This document shows positions 35,371 through 46,509 of a DNA stretch of 64,000 bases, piece after piece (the stretch's first letter is position 1; each line of letters begins with the position of its first letter). Origin of the DNA: Rhipicephalus microplus (taxonomy: Eukaryota > Arthropoda > Arachnida > Ixodida > Ixodidae); the NCBI RefSeq assembly GCF_043290135.1, contig NC_134707.1, positions 140,431,319 through 140,495,318 on the forward strand, in the 5' to 3' direction. A program made the translations under genes and the position numbers. The notes beneath the pieces are model-generated. The model did not search any database and had not been told where the DNA came from. It saw only the letters and a program-made list of their open reading frames with translations.

Positions 35371-36654
35371 TGTCTACTTGTGGAGTTTCTAGTTGTGGAG
35401 TTTCTAGTTGTGGAGTTTCTAGTCGTGGAGTCTGTAGTTGTGGAGTAGCTATTTGTTGGGTTTCAAGTTATGGAGTTTTTGGCTGTGGAGTTTCTAGTTG
35501 TGGAGTTTCTAGTAGTTGAGTTTCTAGTTGCCGAGTTTCTAGTTGCGAAGTCTCAAGTCGTGGAGTTTCTAGCTGCGGAGTTTCTAGTTGCGGAGCTTCT
35601 AGTGGCGGAGTTTCTAGTTGTGGAATTTGTAGTTGTGGAGTATCTAGTTTTGGTGTTTCAAGTTGTGGAGTTTCTAGCTGTGGAGTTTCTAGTTGCGGAG
35701 TTTCTAGTTGCAGAGTTTCTAGTTGCGGAGTTTCTAGTTGCGGAGTTTCTAGTTGTGGAGTTTCTAGTTGTTGAGTTTCTAGTGGCCGAGTTCTTTAGTT
35801 GCGAAGTCTCAAGTTGTGGAGTTTCTAGCTGTGGAATTTCTAGTTGTTGAGTTTCTAGATCCGGAGTTTCTAGTTGTGGAGTTTTTAGCTGTGGAGTCTC
35901 TAGTTGTGGAGTCTCTAGTTGTGGAGTTTCTAGTTGTGGAGTGTCTACTTGTGGAGTTTCTAGTTGTGGAGATTCTAGTTGTAGAGTTTCTATTTGTAGT
36001 TTTTATTTTTCGAGTTTGTAGTTGTAGATTTTCTAGTTGCAGAGTTCCTAAATGTGGAGTTTCTAGTTGTGGAGTTTCTTGTTGGGGTGTTTCTAGTTGT
36101 GAAGTTTCTAATTGTGGATTTTCTAGTTGCGGAATTTCTAGTTGCGAAGTTTCTATTTGGGGAGTTTCTACTTGAATTTATAGTTGTGGATTTTCTAGTT
36201 CCACAGTTTCGAGTTGCAAAGTTTCAAGTTGTCGAGTTTGTAGTTGCGGAGTCGCTAGTTGTGGAGTTTGTAGTTGCGGAGTTGCTAGCTGTGGAGTTTC
36301 TAGTTGCGGATTCTCTAATTGTGCAGTCTCTAGTTTTGGAGTCTCTATTTGTGGAGTTTCTAGTTGTGGAGTTTATAGTTGTGGAGTTTCTAGCTGTGGA
36401 GATTCTAGTTGCGGAGTTTCTAGTTGCAGAGTTTCTAGTTGCGGAGTTTCTTGTTGCAGAGTTTGTAGTTGTGGAGTTTCTAGTTGTGAAGTTTTAGTTG
36501 TGGAGTTTCAAGTTGTGGAATTCATAGGTGTGGAGTTTCTAGTTGTGGAGTTTCTAGTTTTCGAGTTTCTAGTTACGGAGTTTCTAGTTGTGGAGTTTTT
36601 AGTTGTGGAGATTTTACTTGAGGAGTCTCTAGTTGTTGAGTCTCTAGTTGTGGA
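35371..36654 (+). repeat. Family B entry segment, second copy
   Basis: Copy of 13,721-15,004 at an offset of 21,650 bp, with the rare entry marks gtttctagatccgg near 35,855 and gattctagttgtagag near 35,970. The landmark is at 35,992, followed by subtype i marks. Substitutions against the first copy include gtttctatttgggg near 36,150 and gttgcggattctc near 36,305. Confidence 0.84.
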
Positions 36655-38816
36655 AGATCTAGGTGTGGAGTTTCTAGTTGCGGAGTTTCTTGTTGCGGAG
36701 TTTCTAGATGTGGAGTTTCTAGTTGTGGAGTTTCTGGCTGTGGAGTTTATAGTTGCGGAGTTTCTAGTATCGGAGTTTCTAGTTGTGGAGTTTCTAGTTG
36801 TGGAGTTTCTAGTTGTAGAGTTTCTAGTTGCAAAGTCTCAAGTTGTGGAGTTTCTAGTTGTGGAGTTTCTAGTGGCGGAGTTTCTAGTTGCAGAGTTTCT
36901 AGTTGCGGAGTTTTCTAGTTGTGGAGTTTCTAGTGGCGGAGTTTCTAGTTGCGGAGCTTCAAGTTGTGGAGTTTCTAGTTGTGGAGTTTCTAGTTGTGGA
37001 GTTTGTAGTTGTGGAGTATCTAGTTGTGGGCTTTCAAGTTGTGGAGTTTCTAGTTGTGGAGTTTCTAGTTGCGGAGTTTTCTAGTCGCGGAGTCTGTAGT
37101 TGAGGAGTTTCTAGTTGTGGAATTTCTAGTTACGGAGTTTCTAGTTGTGGAGCTTTTAGTTGAGGAGTCTCTAGTTGTTGAGTCTCTAGTTGTGGAATTT
37201 CTAGTTGTGGAGTTTCTAGTTGTGGAGTTTCTAGTTGTGGAATTTCAAGTTGTGGAGTCTCTAGTGGCGGAGTGAGTTTCTAGTTGCGGAGTTTCTGGTT
37301 GTGGAGTTTCTAGTTGCGGAGCCAGTAGTTGTGGAGTTTCTAGTTGTGGAGTTTCTAGTTGTGGAGTTTCTAGTGTTTGAATTTCTAGTTGCCGAGTTCT
37401 TTAGTTGCGAAGTCTCAAGTTGTGGAGTTTCTAGCTGTGAAGTTTCTAGTTGCGGAGTTTCTAGTTGCGGAGTTTCTAGTTGTGGAGTTTTTAGTTTAGG
37501 AGTCTCTAGTTGTGGAGTCTCTAGTTGTGGAGTTTCTAGTTGTGGAGTGTCTACTTGTGGAGTTTCTAGTTGTGGAGTTTCTAGTTGTGGAGTTTCTAGT
37601 CGTGGAGTCTGTAGTTGAGGAGTATCTATTTGTTGGGTTTCAAGTTATGGAGTTTCTGGCTATGGAGTTTCTAGTTGTGGAGTTTCTAGTTGTTGAGTTT
37701 CTAGTTGCGAAGTCTCAAGTCGTGGAGTTTCTAGCTGCGGAGCTTCTAGCTGCGGAGTTTCTAGTTTCGGAGCTTCAAGTGGCGGAGTTTCTAGTTGTGG
37801 AATTTGTAGTTGTGGAGTATCTAGTTTTGGTGTTTCAAGTTGTGGAGTTTCTAGCTGTGGAGTTTCTAGTTGCGGAGTTTCTAGTTTCAGAGTTTCTAGT
37901 TGCGGAGTTTCTAGTTGTGGAGTTTCTAGTTGTTGAGTTTCTAGTCGCCGAGTTCTTTAGTTGCGAAGTCTCAAGTTGTGGAGTTTCTAGCTGTGGAATT
38001 TCTTGTTGTTGAGTTTCTAGTTGCGGAGTTTCTAGTTGTGGAGTTTTTAGCTGTGGAGTCTCTAGTTGTGGAGTCTCTAGTTGTGGAGTTTCTAGTTGTG
38101 GAGTGTCTACTTGTGGAGTTTCTAGTTGTGGAGTTTCTAGTTGTGGAGTTTCTATTTGTAGTTTTTATTTTTCGAGTTTGTAGTTGTAGATTTTCTAGTT
38201 GCAGAGTTCCTAAATGTGGAGTTTCTAGTTGTGGAGTTTCTTGTTGGGGTGTTTCTAGTTGTGAAGTTTCTAATTGTGGATTTTCTAGTTGCGGAATTTC
38301 TAGTTGCGAAGTTTCTAGTTGGGGAGTTTCTACTTGAATTTATAGTTGTGGATTTTCTAGTTCCACAGTTTCGAGTTGCAAAGTTTCAAGTTGTCGAGTT
38401 TGTAGTTGCGGAGTCGCTAGTTGTGGAGTTTGTAGTTGCGGAGTTGCTAGCTGTGGAGTTTCTAGTTGCGGAGTCTCTAATTGTGCAGTCTCTAGTTTTG
38501 GAGTCTCTATTTGTGGAGTTTCTAGTTGTGGAGTTTATAGTTGTGGAGTTTCTAGCTGTGGAGATTCTAGTTGCGGAGTTTCTAGTTGCAGAGTTTCTAG
38601 TTGCGGAGTTTCTTGTTGCAGAGTTTGTAGTTGTGGAGTTTCTAGTTGTGAAGTTTTAGTTGTGGAGTTTCAAGTTGTGGAATTCATAGGTGTGGAGTTT
38701 CTAGTTGTGGAGTTTCTAGTTTTCGAGTTTCTAGTTACGGAGTTTCTAGTTGTGGAGTTTTTAGTTGTGGAGATTTTACTTGAGGAGTCTCTAGTTGTTG
38801 AGTCTCTAGTTGTGGA
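36655..38816 (+). repeat. Family B unit B9 (2,162 bp)
   Basis: Canonical unit, collinear with B1 at 21,650 bp. Where B1 has private changes (ttccaaagtc, gttgtgaag, gttggggag) B9 has the common state, so those changes arose in B1 after the two blocks separated, or were erased here by exchange. The landmark at 38,154 is followed by subtype i marks. Confidence 0.87.
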
Positions 38817-40978
38817 AGATCTAGGTGTGGAGTTTCTAGTTGCGGAGTTTCTTGTTGCGGAGTTTCTAGATGTGGAGTTTCTAGTTGTGGAGTTTCTGGC
38901 TGTGGAGTTTATAGTTGCGGAGTTTCTAGTATCGGAGTTTCTAGTTGTGGAGTTTCTAGTTGTGGAGTTTCTAGTTGTAGAGTTTCTAGTTGCAAAGTCT
39001 CAAGTTGTGGAGTTTCTAGTTGTGGAGTTTCTAGTGGCGGAGTTTCTAGTTGCAGAGTTTCTAGTTGCGGAGTTTTCTAGTTGTGGAGTTTCTAGTGGCG
39101 GAGTTTCTAGTTGCGGAGCTTCAAGTTGTGGAGTTTCTAGTTGTGGAGTTTCTAGTTGTGGAGTTTGTAGTTGTGGAGTATCTAGTTGTGGGCTTTCAAG
39201 TTGTGGAGTTTCTAGTTGTGGTGTTTCTAGTTGCGGAGTTTTCTAGTCGCGGAGTCTGTAGTTGAGGAGTTTCTAGTTGTGGAATTTCTAGTTACGGAGT
39301 TTCTAGTTGTGGAGCTTTTAGTTGAGGAGTCTCTAGTTGTTGAGTCTCTAGTTGTGGAATTTCTAGTTGTGGAGTTTCTAGTTGTGGAGTTTCTAGTTGT
39401 GGAATTTCACGTTGTGGAGTCTCTAGTGGCGGAGTGAGTTTCTAGTTGCGGAGTTTCTGGTTGTGGAGTTTCTAGTTGCGGAGCCAGTAGTTGTGGAGTT
39501 TCTAGTTGTGGAGTTTCTAGTTGTGGAGTTTCTAGTGTTTGAATTTCTAGTTGCCGAGTTCTTTAGTTGCGAAGTCTCAAGTTGTGGAGTTTCTAGCTGT
39601 GAAGTTTCTAGTTGCGGAGTTTCTAGTTGCGGAGTTTCTAGTTGTGGAGTTTTTAGTTTAGGAGTCTCTAGTTGTGGAGTCTCTAGTTGTGGAGTTTCTA
39701 GTTGTGGAGTGTCTACTTGTGGAGTTTCTAGTTGTGGAGTTTCTAGTTGTGGAGTTTCTAGTCGTGGAGTCTGTAGTTGAGGAGTATCTATTTGTTGGGT
39801 TTCAAGTTATGGAGTTTCTGGCTATGGAGTTTCTAGTTGTGGAGTTTCTAGTTGTTGAGTTTCTAGTTGCGAAGTCTCAAGTCGTGGAGTTTCTAGCTGC
39901 GGAGCTTCTAGCTGTGGAGTTTCTAGTTTCGGAGCTTCAAGTGGCGGAGTTTCTAGTTGTGGAATTTGTAGTTGTGGAGTATCTAGTTTTGGTGTTTCAA
40001 GTTGTGGAGTTTCTAGCTGTGGAGTTTCTAGTTGTGGAGTTTCTAGTTTCAGAGTTTCTAGTTGCGGAGTTTCTAGTTGTGGAGTTTCTAGTTGTTGAGT
40101 TTCTAGTCGCCGAGTTCTTTAGTTGCGAAGTCTCAAGTTGTGGAGTTTCTAGCTGTGGAATTTCTTGTTGTTGAGTTTCTAGTTGCGGAGTTTCTAGTTG
40201 TGGAGTTTTTAGCTGTGGAGTCTCTAGTTGTGGAGTCTCTAGTTGTGGAGTTTCTAGTTGTGGAGTGTCTACTTGTGGAGTTTCTAGTTGTGGAGTTTCT
40301 AGTTGTGGAGTTTCTATTTGTAGTTTTTATTTTTCGAGTTTGTAGTTGTAGATTTTCTAATTGCAGAGTTCCTAGTTGTGGAGTTTCTAGTTGTGGAGTT
40401 TCTTGTTGGGGAGTTTCTAGTTGTGAAGTTTCTAATTGTGGATTTTCTAGTTGCGGAATTTCTAGTTGCGAAGTTTCTAGTTGGGGAGTTTCTACTTGAG
40501 TTCATAGCTGCGGATTTTCTAGTTCCAAAGTTTCGAGTTGCAAAGTTTCAAGTTGTCGAGTTTGTAGTTGCGGAGTCGCTAGTTGTGGAGTTTCTAGTTG
40601 CGGAGTTGCTAGCTGTGGAGTTTCTAGTTGCGGAGTCTCTAATTGTGCAGTCTCTAGTTTTGGAGTCTCTATTTGTGGAGTTTCTAGTTGTGGAGTTTAT
40701 AGTTGTGGAGTTTCTAGCTGTGGAGATTCTAGTTGCGGAGTTTCTAGTTGCAGAGTTTCTAGTTGCGGAGTTTCTTGTTGCAGAGTTTGTAGTTGTGGAG
40801 TTTCTAGTTGTGAAGTTTTAGTTGTGGAGTTTCAAGTTGTGGAATTCATAGGTGTGGAGTTTTTAGTTGTGGAGTTTCTAGTTTTCGAGTTTCTAGTTAC
40901 GGAGTTTCTAGTTGTGGAGTTTTTAGTTGTGGAGATTTTACTTGAGGAGTCTCTAGTTGTTGAGTCTCTAGTTGTGGA
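38817..40978 (+). repeat. Family B unit B10 (2,162 bp)
   Basis: Canonical unit, collinear with B2 at 21,650 bp but without the 30-bp gain. The landmark at 40,316 is followed by subtype ii marks. Private marks are gttgtggtgtttc near 39,216, aatttcacgttg near 39,405, and gttgtgg for gttgcgg near 39,912 and 40,033. It is the last full canonical unit before the C family begins. Confidence 0.87.
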
Positions 40979-43900
40979 AGATCTAGGTGTGGAGTTTCTA
41001 GTTGCGGAGTTTCTTGTTGCGGAGTTTCTAGATGTGGAGTTTCTAGTTGTGGAGTTTCTGGCTGTGGAGTTTATAGTTGCGGAGTTTCTAGTATCGGAGT
41101 TTCTAGTTGTGGAGTTTCTAGTTGTGGAGTTTCTAGTTGTAGAGTTTCTAGTTGCAAAGTCTCAAGTTGTGGAGTTTCTAGTTGTGGAGTTTCTAGTGGC
41201 GGAGTTTCTAGTTGCAGAGTTTCTAGTTGCGGAGTTTTCTAGTTGTGGAGTTTCTAGTGGCGGAGTTTCTAGTTGCGGAGCTTCAAGTTGTGGAGTTTCT
41301 AGTTGTGGAGTTTCTAGTTGTGGAGTTTGTAGTTGTGGAGTATCTAGTTGTGGGCTTTCAAGTTGTGGAGTTTCTAGTTGTGGAGTTTCTAGTTGCGGAG
41401 TTTTCTAGTCGCGGAGTCTGTAGTTGAGGAGTTTCTAGTTGTGGAATTTCTAGTTACGGAGTTTCTAGTTGTGGAGATTTTAGTTGAGGAGTCTCTAGTT
41501 GTTGAGTCTCTAGTTGTGGAATTTCTAGTTGTGGAGTTTCTAGTTGTGGAGTTTCTAGTTGTGGAATTTCAAGTTGTGGAGTCTCTAGTGGCGGAGTGAG
41601 TTTCTAGTTGCGGAGTTTCTGGTTGTGGAGTTTCTAGTTGCGGAGCCAGTAGTTGTGGAGTTTCTAGTTGTGGAGTTTCTAGTTGTGGAGTTTCTAGTGT
41701 TTGAATTTCTAGTTGCCGAGTTCTTTAGTTGCGAAGTCTCAAGTTGTGGAGTTTCTAGCTGTGAAGTTTCTAGTTGCGGAGTTTCTAGTTGCGGAGTTTC
41801 TAGTTGTGGAGTTTTTAGTTTAGGAGTCTCTAGTTGTGGAGTCTCTAGTTGTGGAGTTTCTAGTTGTGGAGTGTCTACTTGTGGAGTTTCTAGTTGTGGA
41901 GTTTCTAGTTGTGGAGTTTCTAGTCGTGGAGTCTGTAGTTGAGGAGTATCTATTTGTTGGGTTTCAAGTTATGGAGTTTCTGGCTATGGAGTTTCTAGTT
42001 GTGGAGTTTCTAGTTGTTGAGTTTCTAGTTGCGAAGTCTCAAGTCGTGGAGTTTCTAGCTGCGGAGCTTCTAGCTGCGGAGTTTCTAGTTTCGGAGCTTC
42101 AAGTGGCGGAGTTTCTAGTTGTGGAATTTGTAGTTGTGGAGTATCTAGTTTTGGTGTTTCAAGTTGTGGAGTTTCTAGCTGTGGAGTTTCTAGTTGCGGA
42201 GTTTCTAGTTTCAGAGTTTCTAGTTGCGGAGTTTCTAGTTGTGGAGTTTCTAGTTGTTGAGTTTCTAGTCGCCGAGTTCTTTAGTTGCGAAGTCTCAAGT
42301 TGTGGAGTTTCTAGCTGTGGAATTTCTTGTTGTTGAGTTTCTAGTTGCGGAGTTTCTAGTTGTGGAGTTTTTAGCTGTGGAGTCTCTAGTTGTGGAGTCT
42401 CTAGTTGTGGAGTTTCTAGTTGTGGAGTGTCTACTTGTGGAGTTTCTAGTTGTGGAGTTTCTAGTTGTGGAGTTTCTATTTGTAGTTTTTATTTTTCGAG
42501 TTTGTAGTTGTAGATTTTCTAATTGCAGAGTTCCTAGTTGTGGAGTTTCTAGTTGTGGAGTTTCTTGTTGGGGAGTTTCTAGTTGTGAAGTTTCTAATTG
42601 TGGATTTTCTAGTTGCGGAATTTCTAGTTGCGAAGTTTCTAGTTGGGGAGTTTCTACTTGAGTTCATAGCTGCGGATTTTCTAGTTCCACAGTTTCGAGT
42701 TGCAAAGTTTCAAGTTGTCGAGTTTGTAGTTGCGGAGTCGCTAGTTGTGGAGTTTCTAGTTGCGGAGTTGCTAGCTGTGGAGTTTCTAGTGGCGGAGTCT
42801 CTAATTGTGCAGTCTCTAGTTTTGGAGTCTCTAGCTGTGGAGTTTCTAGCTCTGGAGATTCTAGTTGCGGAGTTTCTAGTTGCAGAGTTTCTAGTTGCGG
42901 AGTTTCTTGTTGCAGAGTTTCTAGTTGTGGAGTTTCTAGTTGTGAAGTTTTAGTTGTGGAGTTTCAAGTTGTGTAATTCATAGGTGTGGAGTTTCTAGTT
43001 GTGGAGTTTCTAGTTTTCGAGTTTCTAGTTACGGAGTTTCTAGTTGTGGAGTTTTTAGTTGTGGAGCTTTTAGTTGAGGAGTCTCTAGTTGTTGAGTCTC
43101 TAGTTGTGGAAGTTCTAGTTGTGGAGTTTCTAGTTGCGGAGTTTCTTGATGTGGAGTTTCTAGTTTTGGAGTTTCTGGCTGTGGAGTTTATAGTTGCGGA
43201 GTTTCTAGTATCGGAGTTTCTAGTTGTGGAGTTTCTAGTTGTGGAGTTTCTAGTTGTAGAGTTTCTAGTTGCGAAGTCTCAAGTCGTGGAGTTTCTAGTT
43301 GTGAAGTTTCTAGTTGTGGAGTTTCTAGTTGTGGGGTTCGTAGTTGTGGGGTTCGTAGTTGTGGGGTTCGTAGTTGTGCAGTTCTAGTTGTGGAGTCTCT
43401 AGTTGAGGAGTTTCCATTTGTATTGTTTCTAGCTGTGGAGTTTCTAGTTGCGGAGTTTCTAGATGCAGAGTTTCTAGTTGCGGAGTTTTCTAGTTGTGGA
43501 GATTGTAATGGCGGAGTTTCTAGTTGCGGAGTTCCAAGTTGTGGAGTTTCTAGTTGTGGAGCTTCTAGTTCTGGGGTTCGTAGTTGTGGGATTCGTAGTT
43601 GTGCAGTTTCTAGTTTTGCAGTCTCTAGTTGCGGAGTTTCCAGTTGTGGAGTTTCTAGCTGTGGAGTTTCTAGCTGCGGAGTTTGTAGTTGCAGAGTTTC
43701 TAGTTGTGGAGTTTTCTAGTTGTGGAGATTCTAGTGGCGGAGTTTCTAGTTGCGGAGTTTCAAGTTGTGGAGTTTCTCGTTGTGGAGTTTCTAGTTGTGG
43801 AGTTTCTAGTTGCGGAGTTTCTAGTTGTGGAGCTTCAAGTTGTGGAGTTTCTAGTTGTGGAGTTTCTAGTTATGGAGTTTGTAGTTGTGGAGTATCTAGT

Positions 43901-46509
43901 TGTGGACTTTCAAGTTGTGAAGTTTCTAGTTGTGGAGTTTCTAGTTGCGGAGTTTTCTAGTTTCGGAGTCTGTAGTTGTGGAGTTTCTAGTTGTGGAATT
44001 TCTAGTTGTGGAGTCTCTAGTTGCGGAGTGAGTTTCTAGTTGCGGAGTTTCTGGTTGTGGAGTTTCTAGTTGCAGAGTCAGTAGTTGTGGATTTTATAGC
44101 TGTGGAGTTTCTAGTTGCGGAGTTTCTAGTTGTGGGGTTCGTTGTTGTGGAGTTCGTAGTTGTGGAGTTTCTAGTTGTGAAGTCTCTAGTTGGGGAGTTT
44201 CCAGTTGTGGAGTTTCTAGCTGTGGAGTTTTTCGTTGCGGAGTTTCTAGTTGCAGAGTTTCTAGTAGCGGAGTTTTCTAGTTGTGGAGATTCTAGTGGCG
44301 GAGTTTCTAGTTGCGGAGTTTCAAGTTGTGGAGTTTCTAGTTGTGGATTTTCTAGCTGTGGAGTTTATAGTTGCGGAGTTTTTAGTTGCGGAGTTTCTGG
44401 TTGTGGAGTTTCTAGTTCTGGAGTCTGTAGTTGTGGAGTATCTATTTGTTGGGTTTCAAGTTGTGGAGTTTCTAGTTGTGGAGTTTCTAGTTGTTGAGTT
44501 TCTAGTAGTTGAGTTTCCAGTTGCCGAGTTTCTAGTTGCGAAATCTCAAGTCGTGGAGTTTCTAGCTGTGGAGTTTCTAGTTGCGGAGTTTCTAGTTGCG
44601 GAGTTTCAGTTGTGGATTTTGTAGTTGTGGAATATATAGTTGTGGTGTTTCAAGTTGTGGAGTTTCTAGTTGCGGAGTTTCTTGTTGCAGAGTTTCTCGT
44701 TCCGGAGTTTTCTAGTTGTGGAGTTTCTAGTTGTGGATTTTCTAGCTGTGGAGTTTCTAGTTGCGGAGTTTCTAGTTGTGGGGTTCGTTGTTGTGGAGTT
44801 CGTAGTTGTGGAGTTTCTAGTTGTGAAGTCTCTAGTTGGGGAGTTTCCAGTTGTGGAGTTTCTAGCTGTGGAGTTTTTCGTTGCGGAGTTTCTAGTTGCA
44901 GAGTTTCTAGTAGCGGAGTTTTCTAGTTGTGGAGATTCTAGTGGCGGAGTTTCTAGTTGCGGAGCTTCTAGTTGTGGAATTTGTAGTTGTGGAATATATA
45001 GTTGTGGTGTTTCAAGTTGTGGAGTTTCTAGTGGCGGAGTTTCTAGTTGCAGAGTTTCTAGTTGCGGAGTTTTCTAGTTGTGGAGTTTCTAGTTGCGGAG
45101 TTTCTAGTTGTGGAGCTTCAAGTTGTGGAGTTCTTTAGTTGCGGAGTTTCTAGTTGCGGAGCTTCTAGTGGCGGAGTTTCTAGTTGTGGAATTTGTAGTT
45201 GTGGAGTATCTAGTTTTGGTGTTTCAAGTTGTGGAGTTTCTAGCTGTGGAGTTTCTAGTTGCGGAGTTTCTAGTTGTGGAGTTTCTAGTTGTGGAATTTC
45301 AAGTTGTGGAGTGAGTTTCTAGTAGCGGTGTTTCTGGTTGTGGAGCTTCTAGTTGCGGAGCCAGTAGTTGTGGAGTTTCTAGTTGTGGAGTTTCTAGTTG
45401 TGGAGTTTTTAGTTAAGGAGTCTCTAGTTGTGGAGTCTCTAGTTGTGGAGTTTCTAGTTGTGGAGTGTCTACTTGTGGAATTTGTAGTTGTGGAGTATCT
45501 AGTTTTGGTGTTTCAAGTTGTGGAGTTTCTAGCTGTGGAGTTTCTAGTTGCGGAGTTTCTAGTTGCAGAGTTTCTAGTTGCGGAGTTTCTAGTTGCGGAG
45601 TTTCTAGTTGTGGAGTTTCTAGTTGTTGAGTTTCTAGTGGCCGAGTTCTTTAGTTGCGAAGTCTCAAGTTGTGGAGTTTCTAGCTGTGGAATTTCTAGTT
45701 GTTGAGTTTCTAGATCCGGAGTTTCTAGTTGTGGAGTTTTTAGCTGTGGAGTCTCTAGTTGTGGAGTCTCTAGTTGTGGAGTTTCTAGTTGTGGAGTGTC
45801 TACTTGTGGAGTTTCTAGTTGTGGAGATTCTAGTTGTAGAGTTTCTATTTGTAGTTTTTATTTTTCGAGTTTGTAGTTGTAGATTTTCTAGTTGCAGAGT
45901 TCCTAAATGTGGAGTTTCTAGTTGTGGAGTTTCTTGTTGGGGTGTTTCTAGTTGTGAAGTTTCTAATTGTGGATTTTCTAGTTGCGGAATTTCTAGTTGC
46001 GAAGTTTCTAGTTGGGGAGTTTCTACTTGAATTTATAGTTGTGGATTTTCTAGTTCCACAGTTTCGAGTTGCAAAGTTTCAAGTTGTCGAGTTTGTAGTT
46101 GCGGAGTCGCTAGTTGTGGAGTTTGTAGTTGCGGAGTTGCTAGCTGTGGAGTTTCTAGTTGCGGAGTCTCTAATTGTGCAGTCTCTAGTTTTGGAGTCTC
46201 TATTTGTGGAGTTTCTAGTTGTGGAGTTTATAGTTGTGGAGTTTCTAGCTGTGGAGATTCTAGTTGCGGAGTTTCTAGTTGCAGAGTTTCTAGTTGCGGA
46301 GTTTCTTGTTGCAGAGTTTGTAGTTGTGGAGTTTCTAGTTGTGAAGTTTTAGTTGTGGAGTTTCAAGTTGTGGAATTCATAGGTGTGGAGTTTCTAGTTG
46401 TGGAGTTTCTAGTTTTCGAGTTTCTAGTTACGGAGTTTCTAGTTGTGGAGTTTTTAGTTGTGGAGATTTTACTTGAGGAGTCTCTAGTTGTTGAGTCTCT
46501 AGTTGTGGA
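40979..46509 (+). repeat. Compound B+C unit C1 (5,531 bp)
   Basis: The interval between agatct sites grows to 5,531 bp here. Positions 40,979-42,780 follow B, with a landmark at 42,478 and a modified subtype ii block (ttccacag). Positions 42,781-45,479 are C-specific: the agatct and gaattc marks have decayed to gaagttctag and gtgtaattc, 30 bp are missing near 42,833, and three ggggttcg monomers stand at 43,333, 43,348 and 43,363. A junction at 45,479-45,480 (acttgtggaatttgtag) returns to the B entry path, which matches 35,625 onward at an offset of 9,855 bp and has its landmark at 45,847. Confidence 0.83.
43333..43370 (+). repeat. Tandem ggggttcg monomers, three-copy state
   Basis: Three successive ggggttcg cores at 43333, 43348 and 43363 mark the C family and recur 5,531 bp downstream in C2. 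The monomers just upstream (aagtctcaagtcgtggag, then gttgtgaag) resemble the B-to-A junction at 24,132 and 30,924 with one monomer added. This suggests that C descends from that junction. Confidence 0.87.
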
